A DNA stretch of 64,000 bases from Spirochaetota bacterium (GCA_016285185.1 JAEEQG010000173.1:1-64000), one strand, 5' to 3'. Counted from the stretch's first letter, positions 34,675 through 43,163 are shown. Numbers and translations are program-made. The notes: a model not told the origin generated them from the sequence alone.

Positions 34675-35610
34675 ATGAAAGAACAGAGCTTGATTAATGC
34701 TAAAAGAAAAAAACGGTACATCTGCCTTGATTTAGAAATGTGCGAATTGACCTCAAAACAACGAAAAAGTGTAAAAGGAATGAGAAGTGAAGTAATTCAA
34801 ATTGGGGCTGTAATGCTTGATGAAAATCTAAATTGCATCAGCCAATTTTCTTCTTTTGTAAAGCCTGAGTATGGTCAAATTTCCGAAACTATTTCTTTGT
34901 TGACAGGAATCAACCCAGAAACTGTTGAACATGCAGATAGTTTTACCACAGCTTTTTACAAATTGGTTTGCTGGGCAGGAAATGATGACATCACAACTTT
35001 CTGTTGGAGCACTTCAGATTACAGTCAGCTTTGGGATGAAATCTATATAAAAGCAAAAAATCATGATGAGTACCGCAATTTCTTGAAAACTTTTGTTGAT
35101 TTGCAGGCAATATTCGGAAGGCTTCTTAAGGCAGAATACTCGATTTCTTTGGATACTGCCCTAAAATATTGTCATTTAAAATTCAATGGACAACGCCACT
35201 CCGCAATTTTCGATGCATTTAATACGGCACGGATTCTTTTTAAGTTGTACAAGATTGGAAAACTCGGGAATGAATGGTCTTATATAGCTTCATATACCGA
35301 AAGCGAAATATCAAAGAATTATTTCAAGATAAATTCGCTTGATAAAGATTATACATCTTCTTTTGCAAGTTTTATTTCACCGGACGTTTTAGAAAAATTT
35401 AGATATTCAAAAAGGAATATAGAGAATTTAGAATCTGAAAAGAAAAACGAAACTCTGCCTCCGCCAAAGAAACCCAAAATTTCTTTATTTAAGCTTTTTG
35501 ATTGCTCTCGATACGGAATCAATGTTTCTGACTGGTTGAAATTTTCTCTCAGAATGCGCTTTGTCAGCGATTTGAAGATTTCAAAACCAGTTGATTTTCT
35601 TGTTGGTTAA
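34675..35610 (+). CDS. DEDDh-type 3'-5' exonuclease-like protein
   Basis: 311-aa protein. Residues 12-195 fit the DnaQ/ERI-1-like exonuclease fold: DLEMCEL has the D-x-E pair, STSDYSQL supplies the third acidic residue, and HSAIFDAFNTARILF is the final H-x4-D motif. VIQIGAVMLDENLNCISQF and LTGINPETV are also typical. The C-terminal 110 residues are unrecognised. The ATG at 34675 has GCGGAGG upstream; the longer track start overlaps that site. It follows palindrome copy 1 and is probably cotranscribed with the EVE-like gene 47 nt downstream. Substrate (DNA or RNA) is not known. Confidence 0.82.
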   Translation: MKEQSLINAKRKKRYICLDLEMCELTSKQRKSVKGMRSEVIQIGAVMLDENLNCISQFSSFVKPEYGQISETISLLTGINPETVEHADSFTTAFYKLVCWAGNDDITTFCWSTSDYSQLWDEIYIKAKNHDEYRNFLKTFVDLQAIFGRLLKAEYSISLDTALKYCHLKFNGQRHSAIFDAFNTARILFKLYKIGKLGNEWSYIASYTESEISKNYFKINSLDKDYTSSFASFISPDVLEKFRYSKRNIENLESEKKNETLPPPKKPKISLFKLFDCSRYGINVSDWLKFSLRMRFVSDLKISKPVDFLVG

Positions 35611-35657
35611 AAAAAAACAGATAAAAATTGAAATACATAATTTTATGGAGGAAAAAA

Positions 35658-36686
35658 ATGAACACATTTATTTTATGTTGGAATCCGGTGGTTTCATCTT
35701 ATAAGACTGAAGACCATAAAGCTATTTGTAAAAATATAGATTCAGGAAATTATTTTTCTGATTGGAGCATTCATGATTGGGAAAAATTAGAAATTGGAGA
35801 TGCTTTTATTCTTTGTCAGGTTGGAACAAAAAAAGACGGCATTGCTGCAATCGGAAAATTCATTTCTAAAGCATACGAAGAAGAAAATCGGTGTGGAAAT
35901 GGAATAAAAGCCTATTATGCAGATGAGCATCTTTTTTGTAACATTGACCGTGATGAAGAAAAGCTATTGTCAGCAGAGAATCTTGAGAAACAATTTTCTG
36001 ATATAGACTGGCATGGCAGCAATTCTGGTATTTTGCTTGATTCAGAAACTGCTGATGCGCTTATTGCACAGATAGACACAGAGTTGAAAGCTTTACATGG
36101 ATTTGAGGAAACAAGTTTTTCTGATTTCTTGAAAAATGACAGGAGTTTTTTACCATTCACTTTTGAAGAAAAGAAAAACGAACTTCTTACGATGTTTGCC
36201 TCGTATAAGCCGATTATTCAGCCATGTAAGATTCCTGATCTTTTTGAAGATTATGATGGGATTGATTTTTTGATAAAAAATCCGTCGTCAAAGTATGAAT
36301 TTGGAAATATAGGAATCGAGTTTGAACCTAATCGCTTTACCATTTTTTTTGCAGGTTGGGGTCAAGATTTTAGACTGATTGGACATGACTATAACGTTTG
36401 TCTTGATAAGCTCAAAAAACTTCTTGAAAACAAAGCGTGTATTCTTATAGTTATGCAACAAAAAAGAAGTGATACTTTTCATTTTAAAAAGACTTATGAA
36501 GAAGTTGCATGGGTATTTTCAGAAAAACAGTTCACAAAGACCTCTAACAAGATGAGCATCTTAAATGAATTGGCTGTAAAATATGAAGTGCTACAAAAAA
36601 AGTTCCCATGTTTTCATTTTTCAGAAATCAGCAAGATAAAAGTGGCTTACTGGGATTCAAACCGTTCATTTGAAGCAAAGCTATAA
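35658..36686 (+). CDS. EVE/PUA-like domain protein, paralogue 1
   Basis: 342-aa protein. MNTFILCWNPVVSSY at the N-terminus, then GDAFILCQVGTKKDGIAAIG and KFISKAY, resemble the EVE (PUA-like) domains that recognise modified bases and occur at the N-terminus of McrBC-type enzymes. The C-terminal half (SFSDFLKNDRSFLPFT ... YWDSNRSFEAKL) is unknown but shared with the second copy at 39022. ATG at 35658 follows ATGGAGG; the TTG start of the track is less likely. It lies 47 nt after the exonuclease gene. The EVE call is by eye. Confidence 0.7.
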   Translation: MNTFILCWNPVVSSYKTEDHKAICKNIDSGNYFSDWSIHDWEKLEIGDAFILCQVGTKKDGIAAIGKFISKAYEEENRCGNGIKAYYADEHLFCNIDRDEEKLLSAENLEKQFSDIDWHGSNSGILLDSETADALIAQIDTELKALHGFEETSFSDFLKNDRSFLPFTFEEKKNELLTMFASYKPIIQPCKIPDLFEDYDGIDFLIKNPSSKYEFGNIGIEFEPNRFTIFFAGWGQDFRLIGHDYNVCLDKLKKLLENKACILIVMQQKRSDTFHFKKTYEEVAWVFSEKQFTKTSNKMSILNELAVKYEVLQKKFPCFHFSEISKIKVAYWDSNRSFEAKL

Positions 36687-36688
36687 TT
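36648..36688 (+). repeat. 41-bp identical repeat at the end of EVE paralogue 1
   Basis: The last codons and stop of this gene are identical over 41 bp to 39907-39947 at the end of paralogue 2, whereas the middles of the genes have diverged. The 5' ends are also close, including the ATGGAGG ribosome-binding region. This suggests duplication followed by conversion or selection at the ends. Confidence 0.9.
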
Positions 36689-36770
36689 TCTAGCGTAATC
36701 AATAAAAAGAGTGGCAAAAAGCTTTTGAACTAATCCCATTTCATGATAAGATTTTGACAAGAGGTGCTTT

Positions 36771-37127
36771 ATGACAAAAATCTACTGTTACGACCGTTGT
36801 TCAACCTGCAAAAAGGCGCTTGCCTGGCTTGATGCGAACGGTGTTCAATATGAAAAAATCGACATTAAGGTTGATCACCCAAACGAGGCTGTTTTGCGTG
36901 AACTGCATAAAAAAAACGGGCTTCCGCTTAAAAAGTTTTTCAACACGAGCGGCATTCTATATCGCGAGCAAAAACTCTCTGAAAAGCTGCCGTCGATGAG
37001 CGAAGATGAGCAGTTTAAGTTGCTTGCAAGCGACGGAATGTTAGTAAAGCGTCCGCTGCTTATTTGCGATAACGCGGTAATTCCGGGATTTAAAGAACCC
37101 GACTGGCGCACCGCTTTGGGTAAATAA
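36771..37127 (+). CDS. ArsC/Spx-family thioredoxin-like protein
   Basis: 118-aa protein of the arsenate reductase-like/Spx/YffB family. CYDRCSTCKKALAWLDANGV has the C-x-x-C thiol motif, followed by KIDIKVDHPNEAVLRELH and LLVKRPLLICDNAVIPGF, where the conserved R-P is present. No arsenic genes are nearby, so it is more likely a YffB- or Spx-like redox protein than an arsenate reductase. It has its own plausible promoter (TTGAAC, 16 bp, TAAGAT) and GAGGTG upstream of the ATG. Confidence 0.85.
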   Translation: MTKIYCYDRCSTCKKALAWLDANGVQYEKIDIKVDHPNEAVLRELHKKNGLPLKKFFNTSGILYREQKLSEKLPSMSEDEQFKLLASDGMLVKRPLLICDNAVIPGFKEPDWRTALGK

Positions 37128-37151
37128 AAAAAATGTTTTCTGGTATTTTTA

Positions 37152-37189
37152 AGGTATTAAACGCCTTGATAAAGATTTGTTTAATACCT
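37152..37189. repeat. Inverted repeat between the ArsC-like and PIN toxin genes
   Basis: AGGTATTAAAC and GTTTAATACCT form an 11-bp perfect stem with a 16-nt loop between convergent genes. There is no T-run on either side, so it is not a standard terminator, although it could stop or stabilise transcripts from both directions. Confidence 0.7.
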
Positions 37190-37207
37190 GTAGCTGTGAA
37201 TGAACAT

Positions 37208-37597
37208 TTAAGTAAGATAATCGTACAGCATTCTAGGTGAGAAGACCTGTGGTTTTTCGAGCCCTGCTTCAAGAAAATCTTTATCACCGGAAAGAATAAT
37301 ATCGGCTTTGTGATAAATAGCATCACTTAAAACTTGGATATCCTTTGAATCGCGGAGTTTTCCTTGTCGTTCAGCTGTACTGTCGCAAAAGATAAAAGGA
37401 AGAGTGTGGTAAAGTGAATAGATTACTTCTTCTTTATCTGCCCATTTTTGATGTAATTTATCCTTGAATTCTGAATCAACATAGGAAGAGATAAAGAGTT
37501 CATGATTTGAATCAAAAAGAAGTTCAAGAAGTTTTCCTGTTTTGCCACCGAAAACAAATGCCGAAACCAGAACATTTGTGTCTATTAATATTCGCAT
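37208..37597 (-). CDS. PIN-domain toxin of a VapBC-like pair
   Basis: 129-aa PIN-domain protein. Acidic active-site residues are visible in LIDTNVLVSAFV at the N-terminus, SYVDSEF, LRDSKDIQVLSDAI and ILSGDKDFLE. Such proteins (COG1569 type) are RNases, usually toxins. Its start overlaps the 3' end of the small upstream gene by 13 nt, the typical antitoxin-toxin order and coupling. Target RNA is unknown. Confidence 0.88.
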   Translation of the reverse strand: MRILIDTNVLVSAFVFGGKTGKLLELLFDSNHELFISSYVDSEFKDKLHQKWADKEEVIYSLYHTLPFIFCDSTAERQGKLRDSKDIQVLSDAIYHKADIILSGDKDFLEAGLEKPQVFSPRMLYDYLT

Positions 37598-37821
37598 TTT
37601 GCAAGCCTTTCACGACGGAAATTTGCCATATCAGCAAGCATTTCGTCTTCGGAAGCCCAACCTTTATCTTCAATGAACATTTCTTGTATTTGATGCAGGG
37701 TAGTTTTTGCTTTTGTCTTTTGTAAATGCGCAAGATATTCGACGTAATTTACAACAGAAATGCGATATTCTTCTGTTAGAGAAGCAATCATTTCCATTAA
37801 ATCTGTTTGTTTCGTGTACAT
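37585..37821 (-). CDS. Predicted antitoxin partner of the PIN toxin
   Basis: 78-aa charged protein (MYTKQTDLMEMIASLTEEYR, ending RRERLAKCEY). The first half resembles short DUF2281-like antitoxins, and the second half is helical and acidic-basic (EMFIEDKGWASEDEMLADM) as in toxin-binding tails. GGAGG seven bases before the ATG is strong. The role is inferred from size and overlap with the PIN gene. A palindrome upstream would allow autoregulation. Confidence 0.75.
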   Translation of the reverse strand: MYTKQTDLMEMIASLTEEYRISVVNYVEYLAHLQKTKAKTTLHQIQEMFIEDKGWASEDEMLADMANFRRERLAKCEY

Positions 37822-37846
37822 TTTTATACCTCCGCAATTATATTAT

Positions 37847-37862
37847 ATCATAGATTTATGAT
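37847..37862 (-). promoter_or_regulatory. Probable operator of the toxin-antitoxin pair
   Basis: ATCATA-GATT-TATGAT, an inverted repeat adjoining a TATAAT sequence on the minus strand 25-30 nt upstream of the antitoxin ATG. The placement fits autorepression by the antitoxin. Confidence 0.5.
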
Positions 37863-37904
37863 TTTTTGATGGTTTTACATTTTTTCTTTAAAAACTTTTT
37901 TACA

Positions 37905-37938
37905 GTGACATTATTTGACACACTACCTATTTTATAAT
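37905..37938 (+). promoter_or_regulatory. Palindromic promoter element, copy 2 (HIRAN-EVE operon)
   Basis: GTGACA-TTATT-TGACAC (37905-37921), then 11 bp and TATAAT (37933-37938). This copy is the most symmetric of the three. It differs from copy 1 at only two positions over nearly 40 bp, including the flanks TTACA and CACTACCT. A 62-nt leader separates TATAAT from the start of the HIRAN gene. Confidence 0.75.
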
Positions 37939-38000
37939 TACTCCAGTAAGCTCGCCGAGGGCGGGAAATCATTAAATTGCGGGCTTTCAAGGAGTTTTTT

Positions 38001-38933
38001 ATGGCAAGACAAGTTTTGATTGAATGTGGTTCAAATTGGTTTGAGTTTACCAAAAGCAAAACAGGACAGCTCGACTATGCGGGCAAAATTGAAGGTATTG
38101 TTGCAAGTTCCGAATTGGAAGGTTTTCAGTGTTTTGCCGGAAGTACTTATTTTTCGCCGAGCTTTTACACTTACATTTCAGACGGCATGAACATGATTCC
38201 GCTTATTTATGTGGCAGACGGCGTTGATGTTTCGGACCTTGAAACATACGACTATCTTGTTCACGCCGGTGCGCTGCTTGCCGCCGTTGACTCAAAAGAT
38301 TCGCTGCTTGCAGGCGAGCTGTATCTGCGCCGCCGCAAGACATTCGAAAAATTTCCGCAGCTCACACAGTTCATCATGAAAGACTTGAGCGTTGAAATCC
38401 TCTTTTCGCTCTGCTTCGGCAGGATGCAGAACATAAACCCGGATGATATTCCGCTTGTGTTCAACGCCGCACGCGAAAAGCTTGACTTTGACCCGTCGCG
38501 CGAAGATCTTGATCAGGCGTTTATGCGCTGGTTCAAGAGCAACAGCTGCATGCTTACGCTTCCGCTCGTGGGCACAAACTTTTATAACTGGAATTCTGCG
38601 CCGGAAGTGCTTGCGCGGCTCTGCGACAACCTTAGCCTAGACGATTTGACCAGTCACGCCGAAAAAATCCGCCGCGCAAAGCACAGCTTTTATGCTTCGC
38701 TTAGAACCACCGTGCAGGCTGAACCGTACAACCCGCACGACAAAAACGCGGTCCTCGTCTGCATAGAAGATATAGAAGCCAAAATCAACGGTAACATGGG
38801 CCTTGAAAAAGCGGGTCACATTCGTGCTCTTGCCGCCAAAGTACTGCGCGAAGCCAAACCCAAAAAGCTTGTCTACAAATCATCGCTCGCAAGCGTCAGC
38901 GCCGGCAACATCGTGGTCAAGGTAGAAGTGTAA
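38001..38933 (+). CDS. HIRAN-domain protein
   Basis: 310-aa protein. Residues 225-300 (AEPYNPHDKNAVLVCIEDI, then MGLEKAGHIRALAAKVLRE) fit the HIRAN domain, which binds DNA ends or damaged DNA and stalled forks, as in HLTF and Rad5. The N-terminal 220 residues are unrecognised, apart from a helical region with FEKFPQLTQFIMKDLSVEIL. The ATG at 38001 has AAGGAG upstream and is preferred to the track TTG. Codon use is richer in G and C than in neighbouring island genes. It follows palindrome copy 2 and precedes the second EVE-like gene. Confidence 0.78.
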   Translation: MARQVLIECGSNWFEFTKSKTGQLDYAGKIEGIVASSELEGFQCFAGSTYFSPSFYTYISDGMNMIPLIYVADGVDVSDLETYDYLVHAGALLAAVDSKDSLLAGELYLRRRKTFEKFPQLTQFIMKDLSVEILFSLCFGRMQNINPDDIPLVFNAAREKLDFDPSREDLDQAFMRWFKSNSCMLTLPLVGTNFYNWNSAPEVLARLCDNLSLDDLTSHAEKIRRAKHSFYASLRTTVQAEPYNPHDKNAVLVCIEDIEAKINGNMGLEKAGHIRALAAKVLREAKPKKLVYKSSLASVSAGNIVVKVEV

Positions 38934-38952
38934 CGAATAGTGTTGTAGACAT

Positions 38953-38989
38953 TTCCGCCGCCTGTGCAGACCATCGCCTGACGGCGGAA
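38953..38989 (+). repeat. Hairpin between the HIRAN and EVE paralogue 2 genes
   Basis: TTCCGCCG and CGGCGGAA form a perfect 8-bp stem around a 21-nt loop just after the HIRAN stop codon. A T-rich stretch occurs some 10 nt later, so it may be a weak terminator or a processing/attenuation point in the operon. Confidence 0.6.
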
Positions 38990-39021
38990 TTATCTGATTG
39001 TTTTTGTTTATGGAGGAAAAT

Positions 39022-39945
39022 ATGAACACATTTATTTTGCGTTGGAATCCGGCGGTTTCATCTTATAAGATGGAAGACCATAAAAAAATCTGTGAACAGA
39101 TAAAAAGAGAACCTGTGTTTTACAATTGGAGTGTCCGTGAGTGGCAAAATCTTAATGCAGGCGATGCATTTGTGCTTCTTCAGGTTGGCACTGATAATGA
39201 CGGTATCACAATGATTGGCAAATTTATTTCCAATGCATACGAAAGCGATAGTTGGCGGAAAGATGGCACAAAGATTCATTATGCAGATATACAGATTTTC
39301 TATGCCTGTGATTTGAGCGAAAAAAGATCTTTTAATGCAAAGTATTTTGAGAATAAATTTCCCAATATCAAGTGGCATGGTGGACATTCCGGTGAAAAAA
39401 TTTCGGAACAGGACAACGAAAAATTGATTGATAGAATCGATTTTGCTATGAAGAATACATACGGTTTTGAATCAACGAATTTTTCAGATTTCTTGAAAAA
39501 TGACAATAGATTTTTACCGATTTACTCAGAAGAAAAGAAAGCAGAACTGCTTGCTTTGCTTGCTCCTTATAATCCGGTTGTGCATACAGGAGACGAAGAT
39601 GGTTGGGATTGGCTTTTTGATGACAGTGAATTTGCCATTGAAATTAAAAACCCTTGTTCCGATTCGGAAGAAGATAATATATGTATCGCTTTTGAAGATT
39701 CTGTAGATTATGAGTTTACACTTTATTTTGCAGGGTGGCATAAGTACTTCAAGATGATAGAAGGCGATTATGCAGAATTCTTGAAGTTACTGAAATCTAT
39801 CCTTGAAAACAAAGTGTGTGTTCTTAACGCTTATGATAATGATTCTGAATATGATACTGTTGTTACAAAATTGCTTCCTGCGAATCAATCAAAAGTTAAA
39901 GTAAGCTACTGGGATTCAAACCGTTCATTTGAAGCAAAGCTATAA
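39022..39945 (+). CDS. EVE/PUA-like domain protein, paralogue 2
   Basis: 307-aa protein clearly homologous to the one at 35658. Shared segments include MNTFIL-WNP-VSSYK, GDAFVLLQVGTDNDGITMIG, IKWHGGHSG, TNFSDFLKNDNRFLP and the terminal YWDSNRSFEAKL. It is 35 residues shorter, mainly in the C-terminal half. ATG at 39022 follows TTTATGGAGGAAAAT, the same leader as in paralogue 1. As there, it is the second gene after a palindromic promoter element. Binding of a modified base or nucleotide is inferred from the EVE-like fold. Confidence 0.7.
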   Translation: MNTFILRWNPAVSSYKMEDHKKICEQIKREPVFYNWSVREWQNLNAGDAFVLLQVGTDNDGITMIGKFISNAYESDSWRKDGTKIHYADIQIFYACDLSEKRSFNAKYFENKFPNIKWHGGHSGEKISEQDNEKLIDRIDFAMKNTYGFESTNFSDFLKNDNRFLPIYSEEKKAELLALLAPYNPVVHTGDEDGWDWLFDDSEFAIEIKNPCSDSEEDNICIAFEDSVDYEFTLYFAGWHKYFKMIEGDYAEFLKLLKSILENKVCVLNAYDNDSEYDTVVTKLLPANQSKVKVSYWDSNRSFEAKL

Positions 39946-39947
39946 TT
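39907..39947 (+). repeat. 41-bp identical repeat at the end of EVE paralogue 2
   Basis: Second copy of the identical 41 bp described at 36648-36688. Confidence 0.9.
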
Positions 39948-40013
39948 AGCAAAGCTGCTTAAAGTATGCGAAAAGGTATTTAGCCTTTTTGAAGAAGCAT
40001 AAGGAGTATAATT

Positions 40014-40364
40014 ATGGGAATGGGTATTACAATGACATGCCTTAATTGTCATGAAGAAGATCAACTCTTTTGGGGGTGGGGTTATCTTGGCTTTAATAAA
40101 GTAGTTTATGTATGTAAAAGATGTGGTTACTGGAAACAAACTGAAACAGCATTAGATATAACCAAAGACAAACTTGATGATAATTCCGGAAAGGATGCCA
40201 TCTCAAGTAAAGAAACCATAAAAGAAATATGCCCAACTTGTAAAATCCGAATGAAAAAATATGAAAAATATTATAAAAGAAACAAAGAACCATTAATTCC
40301 AAAAATGAGCTGCAAAAAATGTGGTGGTTTATTAAAAGGCGGAGCAATGTTCTGTTGGGATTAA
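40014..40364 (+). CDS. Zinc-ribbon protein of unknown function
   Basis: 116-aa protein with four cysteine pairs: CLNCHEED and CKRCGYWK in the first half, CPTCKIRMKK and CKKCGGLLKGG in the second, predicting two zinc ribbons. The middle is polar. AAGGAG seven bases before the ATG supports the start. It follows EVE paralogue 2 by 68 nt and converges with the DUF262-HNH gene. Nothing identifies a function. Confidence 0.72.
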   Translation: MGMGITMTCLNCHEEDQLFWGWGYLGFNKVVYVCKRCGYWKQTETALDITKDKLDDNSGKDAISSKETIKEICPTCKIRMKKYEKYYKRNKEPLIPKMSCKKCGGLLKGGAMFCWD

Positions 40365-40451
40365 AGATATAAGGCTATAATCGTATAAAAAGATAGTCTG
40401 TCCTGATAATCTTTATAGCTTATTAAAATCTTTCGGACAAGCTGTAAGAAT

Positions 40452-41615
40452 CTAGCGGTTGCCTTTTGAGCGGTTGTGGGTTTTGCAGAGCATTACGCAG
40501 TTTGAAATGTCTGTTGCACCGCCCTTGCTCCAAGCGGTTGCGTGGTCGGCATCCATTTCGTTTTCTTTGTAGATGCGGTTTTTGTTTGTGCCTTCGGCGG
40601 TAACGCACATCGGGCAGTTTGAAATGCCCTTTTTCTGGGCTTCGTTTGTCTGCTTGGCGTAAACGCTTTTTATAGTGTTCTTGTCAAAAATTCGGATATT
40701 CAAGAATTTGCGTTTTTCCATCGTTTCGCCTGAAAGCACAAACTCATAAATGCCCTTTTTGTCTGTAACAAAATAATCTTCAAGCAGAGCCTTGATTCTT
40801 GCGTCAAGCTTGTTTATGTCATAGCTGTTTTTGTGATAAAGCTCGTAAATTCTGCCCCAGTCCAAGCCGCACATCGTAGAATCAACAGTCTTAAAAGTGG
40901 AATTGAGCCAGTCTATAACCGAATCGAAATATTTCTTTATTTCGTTGATGTTGTCATCGTTGCGGTGCTTCGCCATATATTCAGAGATATTGCCCTTCGA
41001 GACCCACTCCAAAGCCGTGTGCAAAAAATCCTGCCGCTTTACGTTGCCCGAAATATAACATTCCCATTTCTGAATGTTTGAATTCTGTGAATTCGAAAAT
41101 TCTTCGCGGCAAAGGTTTACGAACTGCCCCGAATAAACCGCATTCAAAAGTTCCTGCTCGTTAAGCGGAACGCCCACAATGTTTATAGTCTGAAACCAGT
41201 CCTTGATTTCTTTTTCTGTGCCTTCGCAAATATAAATTGTCAGATTTGTCTGCAAAAGCTTCTGCTGAATGTCTTTGTCCAGGCTGTCAAAGTTGCGCTC
41301 GTAGTCGTCAATTTTGACCGCAAATTTGTTTGTGATAAACCGCCCGATTGAAGTAATGCGTTGCTGACCGTCAAGCACTTCGTATTTTTCGCCGTTCTTG
41401 TTGAAATAGATTAAGCCGATTGGATAGCCGCTGAGCAGAGAGTTTATAACAGCCACGTCGCGTTTGCCGTCGTTATAAATGTAGTTGCGCTGATATTCGG
41501 GCTGAATTACAAGCTTGCCGTTCAAACCGAAAAGCCCCTTCTCTTCAAATTCGTTGTAAACAAAGCCTTCGCAAAGCTTTTCGATTGTAATGTCTGTTCT
41601 AAGTTGGGTTTTCAT
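40452..41615 (-). CDS. DUF262 protein with C-terminal HNH nuclease domain
   Basis: 387-aa predicted nuclease. The N-terminal DUF262 domain has the hallmark [13 protein letters not shown], with [11 protein letters not shown] upstream and [19 protein letters not shown] later. The C-terminus has a zinc-supported HNH motif: [33 protein letters not shown]262 is the nucleotide-hydrolysing part of GmrS/SspE-type modification-dependent nucleases. It starts 2 nt after the methylase stop, so the two form a likely restriction-modification operon. Whether it cuts unmodified or modified DNA cannot be decided from sequence. Confidence 0.88.
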   Translation of the reverse strand: MKTQLRTDITIEKLCEGFVYNEFEEKGLFGLNGKLVIQPEYQRNYIYNDGKRDVAVINSLLSGYPIGLIYFNKNGEKYEVLDGQQRITSIGRFITNKFAVKIDDYERNFDSLDKDIQQKLLQTNLTIYICEGTEKEIKDWFQTINIVGVPLNEQELLNAVYSGQFVNLCREEFSNSQNSNIQKWECYISGNVKRQDFLHTALEWVSKGNISEYMAKHRNDDNINEIKKYFDSVIDWLNSTFKTVDSTMCGLDWGRIYELYHKNSYDINKLDARIKALLEDYFVTDKKGIYEFVLSGETMEKRKFLNIRIFDKNTIKSVYAKQTNEAQKKGISNCPMCVTAEGTNKNRIYKENEMDADHATAWSKGGATDISNCVMLCKTHNRSKGNR

Positions 41616-41617
41616 GG

Positions 41618-42697
41618 CTAGTTCTCCTTGTGACGGATTAAGATTCTGGCGTAAGTCTCTTTTTTATTTATTGTAAATCGTTTGCCATAACACGGATTGT
41701 CTTCAACATACCTATCAAGACCTAATATCTCAAATTGCTCGGGACAATACTTATCCAAAAAACTGATAGGAACACCCATCATTCCTTTATAATTACTTGG
41801 AATTGAATCTGTAAATGGAATTTCTATTGCATCGTAATTATCATATTTCAGATAACCTAAGCCTTTTACTTCTTTATGTTTTGAAAATTTTATATTGTCA
41901 GATTCTGTCATAAGTTTTAACGGCTGATGACGCTTTCCGTGTTCAAGGTTTGTAAACCAGACTGATTGAGAACGCGCAAAAATTTTATCACCTACAATTC
42001 TATAGCCACTTCCTATATTCTTGGCTTCTAATAGTCTTTTCTCATCAGGAACAGAAAAAAGCAAATCTGTAGACATTGCCGTTTTACCAACCCACATTTT
42101 ATTATCTTTTATTAGAGGGAATATCTCTTTGTATGTTATAGAATTTTTGTTCCCAATAATCGCAAAGCTTTTCTTTGCGTCAAAAATCCATGTGACAAAT
42201 TCCCTGAACAAGGAAAATGGCGGATTCGTAATGATTATGTCCGCCTCATCGCGGAGCTTCTTGATTTCATCGCTTCTAAAATCGCCGTCGCCTTCAAGAT
42301 AATCCCATTTCAAGTCTTTTTCGTCGATTTTGCCGTCGTTGTTCTCGTCTTTTGTAAGCGTAAAAATCTTGCCTTTTGCCTTTGAAGTTTCAATCTCAAA
42401 TCTCTCGTCTATTGTTTCAAACAAAGTTGGCTGATAATCAAAGCTGACCTTCTTGCTGTTATAAGCGTAAGACGTAGAAATAAGCTTTTTAAGCCCATAG
42501 CGTTCAAAATTGTTTACAAAAAACTTCGTAAAGTTTGACCATTCGGGGTCATCGCAAGGCAAAAGAATTGTCTTGTCCTTAAAAACATCAGGGTTATAGT
42601 CTATATATGCGTTTATCTCATTCTGAATGTCTGCATATTGTGTATAGAATTCATCATTCTTTGCAGATTTTGCTTTGCCAAGATTTGTATTTGCCAT
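41618..42697 (-). CDS. EcoRI-type adenine-specific DNA methyltransferase
   Basis: 359-aa methylase. [19 protein letters not shown] at the N-terminus and the catalytic [11 protein letters not shown] (motif IV, N-P-P-F) fit the EcoRI methylase family, which makes N6-methyladenine. [13 protein letters not shown] precedes the SAM-binding region. The track ORF extends 34 codons upstream across the palindromic promoter; the ATG at 42697 ([10 protein letters not shown]) is preferred. It is cotranscribed with the DUF262-HNH gene and divergent from an HTH gene. Recognition sequence unknown. Confidence 0.88.
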   Translation of the reverse strand: MANTNLGKAKSAKNDEFYTQYADIQNEINAYIDYNPDVFKDKTILLPCDDPEWSNFTKFFVNNFERYGLKKLISTSYAYNSKKVSFDYQPTLFETIDERFEIETSKAKGKIFTLTKDENNDGKIDEKDLKWDYLEGDGDFRSDEIKKLRDEADIIITNPPFSLFREFVTWIFDAKKSFAIIGNKNSITYKEIFPLIKDNKMWVGKTAMSTDLLFSVPDEKRLLEAKNIGSGYRIVGDKIFARSQSVWFTNLEHGKRHQPLKLMTESDNIKFSKHKEVKGLGYLKYDNYDAIEIPFTDSIPSNYKGMMGVPISFLDKYCPEQFEILGLDRYVEDNPCYGKRFTINKKETYARILIRHKEN

Positions 42698-42726
42698 AAT
42701 TAACACCAAAGAAGTATTTTTATAAA

Positions 42727-42750
42727 ACAACACGTCTATAGACGTGTTGT
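42727..42750. promoter_or_regulatory. Perfect 24-bp palindrome in the restriction-modification control region
   Basis: Half-site ACAACACGTCTA followed by its exact complement. It lies between the methylase gene and the divergent HTH gene and covers the -10 box and transcription start of the methylase promoter. This is the expected place for an operator of the HTH protein, like C-boxes of controller proteins. Confidence 0.75.
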
Positions 42751-42763
42751 AATTTATTGTAAA
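42735..42763 (-). promoter_or_regulatory. Methylase-nuclease promoter
   Basis: Minus strand: TTTACA (42758-42763), 17 bp, TATAGA (42735-42740). The -10 box straddles the centre of the 24-bp palindrome, so a protein on the palindrome should block this promoter. Confidence 0.6.
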
Positions 42764-42819
42764 CCTCTTTAGAAGTAATTTAAAGCACTTATTACGCAAA
42801 TAGATGTATTTTTCATTTT

Positions 42820-43137
42820 ATGGGATTTCGTGAAAATCTAAAAAATGAGCTTGTTTTTCAAGATATAAGAATAAAAGAACTTGCATATAAATCAGGAATA
42901 AATCCAAGAACAATCGAACAATATTTATCTTCTGCTGCAAAAATGCCATCAGCAGAAAATGCTGTAAAAATTGCTTCTGCGCTAAATGTAAGCGTTGAAC
43001 AGCTTGTCACAGGTAAAACATCAGCCAAAGACAGCATTTCCCCAGACATAAGAGCAATGATCACAAAAATGAACAAATTTTCCCCAGAAGAAAAGCAAGT
43101 AATCTTTGACATGGTTGACGTGCTTGCTAGGAAATGA
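42820..43137 (+). CDS. XRE-type helix-turn-helix regulator
   Basis: 105-aa DNA-binding protein. The HTH covers residues 12-65: IRIKELAYKSGINPRTIEQY, then PSAENAVKIASALNVSVEQL. The C-terminal 30 residues are helical (MNKFSPEEKQVIFDMVDVLA). It is divergent from the methylase gene across the 24-bp palindrome and is a candidate controller of the restriction-modification operon. It is not closely C-protein-like in the recognition helix as far as I can judge. A terminator-like hairpin follows. Confidence 0.85.
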   Translation: MGFRENLKNELVFQDIRIKELAYKSGINPRTIEQYLSSAAKMPSAENAVKIASALNVSVEQLVTGKTSAKDSISPDIRAMITKMNKFSPEEKQVIFDMVDVLARK

Positions 43138-43163
43138 CGCTGAATAAGCTTTTTCAGAAAAAT

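Noticed and set aside
36771-37127. Arsenate resistance function for the ArsC-like gene
   Set aside because: No arsR, arsB or acr3 gene is nearby and the family includes Spx and YffB proteins unrelated to arsenic.
37152-38989. Hairpins after the ArsC-like and HIRAN genes as integron attC sites
   Set aside because: The ends ATTAAAC and GTTTAAT only approach the RYYYAAC/GTTRRRY core, the genes lie on both strands, no integrase is seen, and several genes have their own promoters. A cassette array is not supported.
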